Positions 1-5,251 of a DNA stretch of 5,251 nucleotides are shown piece by piece. The translations under genes and the position numbers were made by a program. Source of the DNA: Clostridia bacterium (GTDB lineage Bacteria > Bacillota > Clostridia > UMGS1810); contig JAFYUA010000227.1 in NCBI GenBank assembly GCA_017549745.1, forward strand, positions 1 to 5,251. The letters are read 5' to 3'. The notes beneath the pieces are model-generated. The model did not search any database. It was given only the letters and a program-made list of their open reading frames with translations, and was not told the DNA's origin. Every line of letters begins with the position of its first letter. Within the stretch, counting starts at the first letter, position 1.

Positions 1-137
1 GTTCTTGTTTTTATTGAGCCGCCTACGTTAAGACCCTCAAATTTAACAAGAATCTGTGCACAATCATTATCCGGTATATGTTGAAGTCTTATCATGGGCG
101 TGTTACCCATTGCTTCAAGAATATTGTCGAATATCAT
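1..137 (-). CDS. Cysteine synthase-family PLP enzyme, N-terminal part (3' end outside window)
   Basis: Only the first 45 codons are in the window, and the frame stays open to the left edge. The translation begins MIFDNILEAMGNTPMIRL, the typical opening of O-acetylserine sulfhydrylase / cystathionine beta-synthase family proteins, with the GNTP element at residues 11-14. It continues to FEGLNVGGSIKTR, where K43 sits at the usual position of the lysine that forms the Schiff base with pyridoxal phosphate. Family members make cysteine from O-acetylserine and sulfide, or carry out related beta-replacements such as 2,3-diaminopropionate or cystathionine synthesis; this fragment cannot separate these. 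The residue after the lysine is Thr rather than the more common Asp, Ser or Cys. The start is the ATG at 135-137, with an AAGGA Shine-Dalgarno at 146-150 eight bases upstream; the ATG at 143-145 stops after two codons. It lies 101 bp downstream of the flavodiiron gene and has its own promoter. Confidence 0.85.
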   Translation of the reverse strand, partial: MIFDNILEAMGNTPMIRLQHIPDNDCAQILVKFEGLNVGGSIKTR

Positions 138-154
138 CAAATCATTCCTTACGT

Positions 155-164
155 TGAAATTTCA
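155..164. promoter_or_regulatory. 10-bp palindrome just after the predicted transcription start, possible operator
   Basis: TGAAATTTCA is a perfect palindrome at about +5 to +14 of the predicted cysteine synthase-family transcript. The 9-mer TTGAAATTT containing its left part (154-162) recurs at 212-220 on the other side of the promoter, partly within the inverted repeat there. Two similar half-sites flanking a promoter would suit a dimeric repressor that loops or spans it, but the regulator is unknown. Confidence 0.25.
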
Positions 165-174
165 CAACTGATAT

Positions 175-204
175 ATTATATCATAAACACACCATGTTTT
201 TCAA
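175..204 (-). promoter_or_regulatory. Promoter of the cysteine synthase-family gene
   Basis: Reading the minus strand, a TTGAAA -35 element (199-204) and a perfect TATAAT -10 element (175-180) are separated by 18 bases. Transcription would start near 168, leaving a leader of about 30 nt before the ATG at 137. That is too short for a riboswitch or T-box. This matches the sigma-A / sigma-70 consensus well. It suggests that the PLP enzyme gene can be transcribed separately from the flavodiiron gene upstream. Confidence 0.7.
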
Positions 205-217
205 TAGAAAATTGAAA
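199..217. promoter_or_regulatory. Inverted repeat over the -35 element, possible operator
   Basis: A perfect 7-bp inverted repeat, TTTCAAT (199-205) and ATTGAAA (211-217), is separated by AGAAA. One arm contains the whole -35 hexamer of the promoter driving the cysteine synthase-family gene, a position suited to a repressor. The stem is A/T-rich and is not followed by a T-run on the minus strand, so it is not a convincing terminator for the gene ending at 239. In AT-rich DNA such repeats also arise by chance. Confidence 0.3.
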
Positions 218-238
218 TTTTTACCAATATATATGATT

Positions 239-2032
239 TTATTCTATTGGTTCAAAATCGGCTGCGCCATGTTTGCAAAGCGGACATATATAATCATCAG
301 GAAGAGTATCGCCCTCATATACATAGCCGCATATTTTACACACATAGCCTTTCTTCCCCTCGGTGTTGGGACGAGGTTTTACATTTTCAAGATAATAGTT
401 ATATGTCATTGTATCCTTGGTGTCAATAACTCTGGATTCAGTGACAGAGCATATAAACATGCCATGGGTGTCCAAATCAACATATTGTTCCACCTTCAAT
501 GACATAAAAGCATTGATGTATCTGCCAAGAAAAATCAGACCATTATCCGAACGGAAAACAGTTGTATTTTCAAATTTATCTTTGTTTCTGCCGCTGGAAA
601 AGCCAAATTGTTTGAACAAAGAAAACGGAGCTTCGTTGGTGAGAAAATTAACATTCATCACGCCTGTTCGCTTGATTATATGGTGCGAATAGTTTTCTTT
701 GTTGATAGTTATTCCCACTGTATCGGGCGAGTTGGTAAGCTGAGTAACCGCATTGACAATCAGTCCATTGTCTTTTTCACCGTCTCTGCATGTAACCACA
801 TACAGACCATACCCTATTTTGAACATAGCCTCGGGATTTGTTTTCTCCGCCATTACTTTGTTTTGCGCTATATATTCTTTGCACATCTCATCTGTCAGAC
901 ATTCGATTTGCTTTTTGGCTTCGTCATTGACAACTGATTTTATAGTTACGATGCACTGGCAAAAATCAAGTTCGGGGCAATGCTCAAGCATTTGCTTCAT
1001 AATTTTGGCAGCAAGCGGTGACCAACTTCCGTTTTCTACAAAGGCAACCTTGCGCTTGCGGAAATTGCGCTCCACAAGACCATCAATAAATTGCTTCATG
1101 CAAGGAAAGATACCAGCATTATAGGTGGTTGTGGCAAGTATCAATTTGCTATATTTAAATGCATTTTCAATAGCTTCTGCCATATCACACCTTGCCAAAT
1201 CGCAAAGGTACACTTCGGGACAGTTTTTTGATTTGAGCTTTTCGCAAATCAGTTCGGCCGCTTTGGCAGTGTTGCCATATACAGAGCTGTAGGCAACCAT
1301 GACACCGTCGGTTTCTGCCTGATAAGATGACCATGTGTTATATATATCAAGATAGTATGGAATATTATCTTTGAGAACAGGCCCATGAAGCGGGCAAATA
1401 TATTGTATATCAAGATTTGAAGCTTTGGCAAGCAGTGCCTGAACCTGAGAGCCATATTTGCCTACTATGCCAATATAATATCTTCGGGCTTCACAAAGCC
1501 ATTCTTCGCTGCGGTCAAGCGCACCGAATTTGCCAAACCCATCTGCTGAAAAGAGGATTTTTTCATTATGCTCATATGTCACCATAACCTCAGGCCAGTG
1601 AACCATAGGTGCAAAAACAAACTGCAAAGTGTGCTTCCCCAAAGGCAGGGTATCATTTTCTTCAACAATCAACCTGTTTTTGATTTCAACATTCGGGAAA
1701 TATGCTTCAATCATGTTGAAAGCTTTTTGATTAGTAACAACCGTTACATCAGGAAATGTTCCCATGAATGCAGCAATATTGGCCGAATGGTCAGGCTCCA
1801 TGTGTTGTATGATAAGATAGTCGGGATTTCTCTTGCCTATAGCCTCTTGTATATTATCAAGCCACTGGTGAGAAAAACGCGCATCCACAGTGTCAAGAAC
1901 GGCAATTTTATCATCAACTATGACATACGAATTATATGACATTCCATTTGGTACAGTGTATTGCCCTTCAAATAAATCGATTTCATGGTCATTTACACCA
2001 ACCATATATACAGACTCTGTTACCTTGTTCAT
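239..2032 (-). CDS. Flavodiiron protein fused to flavin reductase and rubredoxin domains (FprA-Hrb type flavorubredoxin)
   Basis: A 597-residue soluble O2 or NO reductase of the A-type flavoprotein family. Residues ~1-240 form the metallo-beta-lactamase-like diiron domain, and all six canonical ligands are present: H77, E79, D81, H145, D164, H216. Residues ~243-390 are a flavodoxin domain with FMN phosphate loop SSVYGNT (249-255) and YNAGIFP (304-310). Residues ~403-550 look like an FMN-binding flavin reductase (MFKIGYGLYVVTC onward). Residues 562-597 are a short rubredoxin with C565/C568 and C583/C586, whose pairs are only 14 residues apart, as in rubrerythrin-type rubredoxins. Electrons should pass from NAD(P)H, directly or through a reductase, via flavin and rubredoxin to FMN and the diiron site, giving water from O2 or N2O from NO. 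E. coli NorV lacks the reductase domain. The ATG at 2030-2032 follows a GAGGGGG site (2043-2049) at ten bases. It lies 68 bp after the permease gene with no clear promoter or terminator between, so read-through is likely. Confidence 0.93.
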   Translation of the reverse strand: MNKVTESVYMVGVNDHEIDLFEGQYTVPNGMSYNSYVIVDDKIAVLDTVDARFSHQWLDNIQEAIGKRNPDYLIIQHMEPDHSANIAAFMGTFPDVTVVTNQKAFNMIEAYFPNVEIKNRLIVEENDTLPLGKHTLQFVFAPMVHWPEVMVTYEHNEKILFSADGFGKFGALDRSEEWLCEARRYYIGIVGKYGSQVQALLAKASNLDIQYICPLHGPVLKDNIPYYLDIYNTWSSYQAETDGVMVAYSSVYGNTAKAAELICEKLKSKNCPEVYLCDLARCDMAEAIENAFKYSKLILATTTYNAGIFPCMKQFIDGLVERNFRKRKVAFVENGSWSPLAAKIMKQMLEHCPELDFCQCIVTIKSVVNDEAKKQIECLTDEMCKEYIAQNKVMAEKTNPEAMFKIGYGLYVVTCRDGEKDNGLIVNAVTQLTNSPDTVGITINKENYSHHIIKRTGVMNVNFLTNEAPFSLFKQFGFSSGRNKDKFENTTVFRSDNGLIFLGRYINAFMSLKVEQYVDLDTHGMFICSVTESRVIDTKDTMTYNYYLENVKPRPNTEGKKGYVCKICGYVYEGDTLPDDYICPLCKHGAADFEPIE

Positions 2033-2100
2033 ATTTTAGTAACCCCCTCAAAAGAATTACTTATATTTTTACCTCTTAAAGAATATTTATCCTGTTGAAA

Positions 2101-3042
2101 TTATTTTTGGGTGTCGGCAGTCTTTTTGGTGTAGTTGAGCATAAAAATTCCTACGCACACAAGTGCAAGTGCCACCAGAATGTTGAGAAGCGACACATCA
2201 GAGCTTTCGGTAAGCATGATTTTTGAAAGTATAACTCCAAAAACAGGTGTCATAAAGCTGAAAATGGTGACTTTTGACACAGGGTTATATTTGAGCAAAA
2301 TTCCCCAAAGAGCATATGCTAAAGCAGACAGCATAGAAAGATAGGTTAAAACCCCAAAAGCTGCAACGCTTTCTATAACAATGGCACCGCCTGTGATTAA
2401 TCCAACAACGCTCATAAACAAACCGCCTACTATGAACTGATAGCCACTGATGATAACAGGGTCTTCATGACTGGAATAAATTTTTATGAGTGTGGAGGAT
2501 ACGGCGAGCGACACTGCCGAAAACAAAACAAATGCATCGCCGGTGAAATTCATATTAAAATCAAGACCTTTGAGATTTACTGCAACTATGCCAGCAAAAC
2601 CGATTAGACATGCAACTATCTTTTTGAAAGTGAGCTTTTCTATCCTGAAAATAAGACTCGAAACGAAAATTGCAAAAAATGCACTTGAACCGCTTATAAT
2701 AGTTCCTTTGACGCCTGATGTGTTTGCAAGACCTACATAGAAAAATATGTATTGAATAACGGTCTGAAAGCTTGCAACTTTGCAGACCCTACCCCAGTTG
2801 GATGCCTTAGGGTGCAAAACTCTTCGTGCAGCAATGCTATATATGAGCACTGTGAGTATGCCTGCAAACATGAAGCGTACACCTGCAAAAAGTATGGTGG
2901 AAGGCGTGTTTTTGACGGGCAAAATCATTTCATATCCGAGCTTAATAAAAGCAGTGGCACTACCCCACAGTGCACAACACAAAAGAGCACAGAGCGTGAC
3001 AAAAAGCGGGTTAGTGTAAATCTTTTTTGTATTGTTTTTCAT
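2101..3042 (-). CDS. EamA/DMT-family permease, ten predicted membrane segments
   Basis: A 313-residue inner-membrane protein of the drug/metabolite transporter superfamily, normal length for the family. Two EamA repeats are visible (~13-157 and ~168-303), with hydrophobic segments near 13-36, 48-72, 86-105, 112-132, 139-157, 168-187, 198-218, 226-249, 256-275 and 283-303. The first segment carries ALWGSATAFIK (24-34), and each repeat has the usual Pro/Gly-rich late helices, for example PVFGVILSK (266-274). Family members export amino acids, metabolites or drugs, or take up small solutes; the substrate here cannot be read from the sequence. I chose the ATG at 3040-3042 because AAGGTG (3049-3054) stands six bases upstream. 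A GTG at 3049-3051 would add three residues but lies inside that ribosome binding site. The gene starts 10 bases after the radical SAM stop codon, so the two are very likely translationally coupled. Confidence 0.9.
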   Translation of the reverse strand: MKNNTKKIYTNPLFVTLCALLCCALWGSATAFIKLGYEMILPVKNTPSTILFAGVRFMFAGILTVLIYSIAARRVLHPKASNWGRVCKVASFQTVIQYIFFYVGLANTSGVKGTIISGSSAFFAIFVSSLIFRIEKLTFKKIVACLIGFAGIVAVNLKGLDFNMNFTGDAFVLFSAVSLAVSSTLIKIYSSHEDPVIISGYQFIVGGLFMSVVGLITGGAIVIESVAAFGVLTYLSMLSALAYALWGILLKYNPVSKVTIFSFMTPVFGVILSKIMLTESSDVSLLNILVALALVCVGIFMLNYTKKTADTQK

Positions 3043-3048
3043 AAATAT

Positions 3049-3054
3049 CACCTT
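3049..3054 (-). promoter_or_regulatory. Ribosome binding site of the permease, overlapping the upstream stop codon
   Basis: AAGGTG on the minus strand lies six bases before the ATG at 3042 and shares two bases with the TAA (3053-3055) that ends the radical SAM gene. It decides the permease start in favour of ATG 3042 over GTG 3051. It also makes re-initiation by ribosomes finishing the radical SAM gene likely. Confidence 0.65.
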
Positions 3055-4720
3055 ATCTTTCGTAAAATTGATTTGTTACATCATAAACTGAATCGTTTTT
3101 ATAGTCAAACACTATTATTTTATCATCAAATTTTTCAAATCTCAAATGCTTTATTGCCGACTTGGCAGGTATATTGTAATAATCGGGCAGACATTTTTGC
3201 TTGAGCGATTCGTCTTTCAAAAACGAATAAACCTCATCAGAAAGCTTGAATTTCTCATCGGTATTTGCCCAATACGGTAATTTTCCCGGATGTAATGAGC
3301 TTATATAGTCATAACGCAAATGCTTTTCAAACTCTTTGCCAAGATGCGAAAAGCATTCATAGACATAGTCAAAAAGAGCTGCCTTTGAAAACGAAGCACC
3401 AATCAGCTTGCGAGAACGGAAAAACTCTGTCAAAATCGAAAAAATCTCAAAAGCGTCTGTATAATTCATTAATAGATATTCAACAGTTTTGCAGAACGCA
3501 CCGCTGTTATATACCTTGTCGAAAACCATCTCCAAATCCTTTAAAAACAAAATTTCTTCACAGGTTATATACTTATTGGAGATAATTTCATATGGTGCTT
3601 TATCACGATATATAATCTTGTGTTCCTCTGCTTCTGCCAGCATTGATGAGCCTTTTAAAAGTTTCAAAAATCCGAGCTGCAGCACATGCGGTCTGAGAGC
3701 TAAAACTTCATTGAAAGAATTGCGAAACGAAGCAAAATCTTCAAAGGGCAAGCCAGCAATCAAATCCAGATGAACATGGATTTGGGTTTCAGATAAAAGC
3801 CTGTGTATGTATTTGAACAAACGGGTTTTATCACATTTGCGATTTATGGCAGATAGCGTAGCGTCATTTGTGGATTGAACACCAATTTCAAACTGGAGTT
3901 TTTCACCATTGACCTGTTTTAGCACATCAATTGCTTCATCATCTAAAAGCTCACCTGTGATTTCCATGTGAAATCGGGTGTTTCCTTTCAAATCTGAGAT
4001 ATGCTTCCAGATTTCGTCAGCTCTTCGGCGGTCAGCGTTAAAGGTTCTGTCTACAAATTTGACAAGTGTAACGCCACTTGCATCGAAGAATGTTAAATCA
4101 TTCTTGACATGCTCTGTATCTTTGAAGCGCACCCTTGCATTTGCGCCAGAGAGGCAATATTTGCACGAATAAGGACAGCCACGGGATGACTCATAATATA
4201 CTATTTTGTTAGCATCAAAAGATTCAGCATCATATGGAAAAGGAATATCGCAAAAATCTACCGCATCTGAAAAACCATTATCTATAACATCAGCATTTTT
4301 GCGATAAGCAACACCTTTTTCGGGAAGCTTGTCACCATTGATGATATGATTAACCAAAAGGGGGAAAGTAATCTCGCCCTCGCCTATTATTATGTAATCA
4401 ACAAAAGGGTGAGTGCGCATAACAGATAAAGCATCATAGCTGACCTCGGGGCCGCCAAGAATAATCTTGACAGATGGAATGGCTTTCTTTAGGTCGGAAC
4501 ACAATTCGAGCACAAGGTTAATATTCCAGATGTAGCAGGAAAAAGCCACAATATCAGGTTTTTTTAAAATTATCTCTCTTTCAATTGACAAAGGATTGTC
4601 ATTGATGCTGAATTCGCAAATTTGCGCATCATAATCGTTTGCTATGGCAGAATAAAGATATCTGATTGCAAGATTGGTGTGGACATATTTTGCATTGACA
4701 CCTGCAAGAATTACGCTCAT
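3053..4720 (-). CDS. B12-binding-domain radical SAM protein, DUF4080 type, substrate unknown
   Basis: A 555-residue radical SAM protein. Residues ~1-130 form a cobalamin-binding Rossmann-like domain with LGGPEVS (88-94) and the GEGE turn (113-116) common to BchE-like enzymes. It lacks the DxHxxG cobalt-ligand motif; NAKYVHTN (9-16) occupies the matching region. Residues ~173-360 are the radical SAM barrel: CxxxCxxC at C182, C186, C189 to bind [4Fe-4S], FVDRTFN (222-228) and FEIGVQS (277-283). Residues ~365-545 match the DUF4080 C-terminal extension in length and character. Such enzymes cleave S-adenosylmethionine to a 5'-deoxyadenosyl radical, often for methylation or rearrangement, but I know of no assigned reaction for this subgroup. 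AGGAGGGG (4725-4732) precedes the ATG at 4718-4720 closely. It is first in a likely operon with the permease and perhaps the flavodiiron gene. The family call is firm; the function is not known. Confidence 0.92.
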   Translation of the reverse strand: MSVILAGVNAKYVHTNLAIRYLYSAIANDYDAQICEFSINDNPLSIEREIILKKPDIVAFSCYIWNINLVLELCSDLKKAIPSVKIILGGPEVSYDALSVMRTHPFVDYIIIGEGEITFPLLVNHIINGDKLPEKGVAYRKNADVIDNGFSDAVDFCDIPFPYDAESFDANKIVYYESSRGCPYSCKYCLSGANARVRFKDTEHVKNDLTFFDASGVTLVKFVDRTFNADRRRADEIWKHISDLKGNTRFHMEITGELLDDEAIDVLKQVNGEKLQFEIGVQSTNDATLSAINRKCDKTRLFKYIHRLLSETQIHVHLDLIAGLPFEDFASFRNSFNEVLALRPHVLQLGFLKLLKGSSMLAEAEEHKIIYRDKAPYEIISNKYITCEEILFLKDLEMVFDKVYNSGAFCKTVEYLLMNYTDAFEIFSILTEFFRSRKLIGASFSKAALFDYVYECFSHLGKEFEKHLRYDYISSLHPGKLPYWANTDEKFKLSDEVYSFLKDESLKQKCLPDYYNIPAKSAIKHLRFEKFDDKIIVFDYKNDSVYDVTNQFYER

Positions 4721-4757
4721 TGAACCCCTCCTCTCAAATCATGCTATATCACATGTC

Positions 4758-4787
4758 ATTATACCACAAAACAAACTATTTTGTCAC
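4758..4787 (-). promoter_or_regulatory. Promoter of the radical SAM-permease operon
   Basis: On the minus strand a GTGACA -35 element (4782-4787, five of six consensus bases) and a perfect TATAAT -10 element (4758-4763) are 18 bases apart. TGG immediately before the -10 makes it an extended -10. Transcription would begin near 4751, giving a leader of about 30 nt to the ATG at 4720. No other strong promoter is apparent in the 116-bp gap or in the 68-bp gap before the flavodiiron gene, so this one may serve all three genes. Confidence 0.7.
4766..4784. promoter_or_regulatory. Inverted repeat in the promoter spacer, possible operator
   Basis: ACAAAA (4766-4771) and TTTTGT (4779-4784) form a perfect 6-bp inverted repeat around a 7-base centre. 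It occupies the spacer and touches the -35 of the radical SAM promoter. A repressor bound here would block RNA polymerase. The repeat is short and A/T-rich, so chance is a real alternative, and no cognate regulator is encoded in the window. Confidence 0.28.
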
Positions 4788-4836
4788 TAACTCTTATTCA
4801 TAATAATATAAATTTTTCCCATAAAATTTTGTGCAG

Positions 4837-5251
4837 TTACTCGCCGCAAAATAATTCACTCACGATCGCCGCAAGCCATGGTGCATTTTCACTGTGGTGC
4901 AAAGAAATTCTCTCAGGTGCTCTTTGAGTCAAAAAAGATAAAAGCTTATCTGATGTTATGTCAACCACAGGCTCATCATCTACTGTGACAGACACGCAAT
5001 CATCTTTTTTGAAATCCACATCTGCACAGTCACAATTTCTGTTTGAAAGTGCTGAATATGTGCGTATTACATTAAGGAAACAGGCTCGTTCTTTCTGATA
5101 CATCAATTCTTCACAGATGCTATCAGTCAGTTCGTTTGCGGTTGACATAATATTTTTTATGTTAAACAAAATCAGGCTTGGTAAATTTAATTTTCTGTGT
5201 TTTAAAATAATATTTTTGGTTTCACACATGAATTGTGAACCAGATAATTCA
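4837..5251 (-). CDS. Possible YtxC-like protein, C-terminal part (5' end outside window)
   Basis: The frame is open from the right window edge to the TAA at 4837-4839, giving 137 visible residues. The first ATG inside (5227-5229) and a later one (5146-5148) both lack a Shine-Dalgarno site, unlike every other gene here, so I take this as the 3' part of a longer gene. No signal peptide or membrane span is evident. The pattern resembles, from memory, the C-terminal half of the putative sporulation protein YtxC (about 280-300 residues). Matching elements, numbered from the 5229 ATG, are LNLPSLILFNIKN (14-26), ELTDSICEELMYQKE (33-47) with FLNVIRTY (51-58), a variable acidic strand region, then KLLSFLTQRAPERISLHH (94-111) and a C-terminal helix ending at LFCGE. 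This version is Cys-rich. A separate small hypothetical protein starting at 5229 or 5148 is the alternative. The 116-bp gap and a new promoter separate it from the radical SAM gene. Confidence 0.55.
   Translation of the reverse strand, partial: ELSGSQFMCETKNIILKHRKLNLPSLILFNIKNIMSTANELTDSICEELMYQKERACFLNVIRTYSALSNRNCDCADVDFKKDDCVSVTVDDEPVVDITSDKLLSFLTQRAPERISLHHSENAPWLAAIVSELFCGE

Noticed and set aside
138..168. Riboswitch or T-box leader for the cysteine synthase-family gene
   Set aside because: The predicted leader is only about 30 nt, too short for a SAM riboswitch or T-box, and no such motif is visible upstream.
199..217. Hairpin downstream of the flavodiiron gene as a transcription terminator
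   Set aside because: The stem is almost all A/T and is followed by AACATGG rather than a T-run on the transcribed strand. A T-run exists only on the plus strand, where no gene ends.
194..1939. Plus-strand open frames opposite the flavodiiron gene (for example 194-502, 753-1124, 1568-1939)
   Set aside because: They lie antisense to a gene with fully intact conserved motifs, and their translations show no recognisable family or consistent composition.
2046..2084. Two similar purine-rich elements (RC of 2072-2084 and of 2046-2057) suggesting a second ribosome binding site and a leader peptide before the flavodiiron gene
   Set aside because: No start codon follows the upstream copy (it is followed by TAAAAATATAAG and a TAA), so no leader peptide can be supported. 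The copies also differ by a gap.
2752..3585. Plus-strand open frames opposite the permease and radical SAM genes (2752-3204, 3265-3585)
   Set aside because: They are antisense shadows of confident genes, and the first even spans the junction of the two minus-strand genes.
4797..4830. A/T-only stem (AAATTTT ... AAAATTT) after the stop codon at 4837 as a terminator
   Set aside because: No G/C pairs support the stem and no continuous T-run follows it, so it is not distinguishable from AT-rich background.
5218..5241. Imperfect inverted repeat GGTT(T)CACA / TGTGAACC around the ATG at 5229, as an operator or start-site hairpin
   Set aside because: The reading frame appears to run through this region from beyond the window edge, and there is no ribosome binding site here. 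The symmetry is most simply a coincidence within coding sequence.

Overview
The window is AT-rich, densely coding bacterial chromosome with every supportable gene on the minus strand. The gene content (a multidomain flavodiiron protein, a B12-type radical SAM protein of the DUF4080 class, and a fragment resembling the sporulation-associated YtxC family), the A/T-rich TATAAT promoters and the purine-rich Shine-Dalgarno sites all point to an anaerobic, probably spore-forming Firmicute of the class Clostridia. That assignment is an inference from style and gene content.

Layout in the direction of transcription (right to left): (1) 4837-5251, the 3' portion of a gene still open at the right window edge, tentatively YtxC-like. 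(2) A 116-bp gap with a good promoter (-35 4782-4787, -10 4758-4763) carrying an inverted repeat in its spacer. (3) 3053-4720, a B12-binding-domain radical SAM protein. (4) 2101-3042, an EamA/DMT permease whose ribosome binding site overlaps the radical SAM stop codon, so the two are almost certainly co-transcribed and translationally coupled. (5) After 68 bp with no convincing promoter or terminator, 239-2032, a 597-residue flavodiiron protein that joins an FprA core, a flavin-reductase domain and a short rubredoxin in one chain. (6) A 101-bp gap with a clear promoter (-35 199-204, -10 175-180) flanked by small palindromes. (7) 1-137, the N-terminus of a PLP-dependent cysteine synthase-family enzyme that runs off the left edge.

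Functionally, the flavodiiron protein would detoxify O2 or NO using NAD(P)H-derived electrons. The radical SAM protein is an oxygen-labile [4Fe-4S] enzyme with no known substrate, paired with a small-molecule permease, so a modify-and-transport unit is possible but unproven. The cysteine synthase-like gene has its own promoter and is probably a separate unit. I see no mobile element, CRISPR array, RNA gene or obvious novel defence system. The most notable items are the fused FprA-Hrb-type enzyme and the orphan radical SAM/transporter pair.
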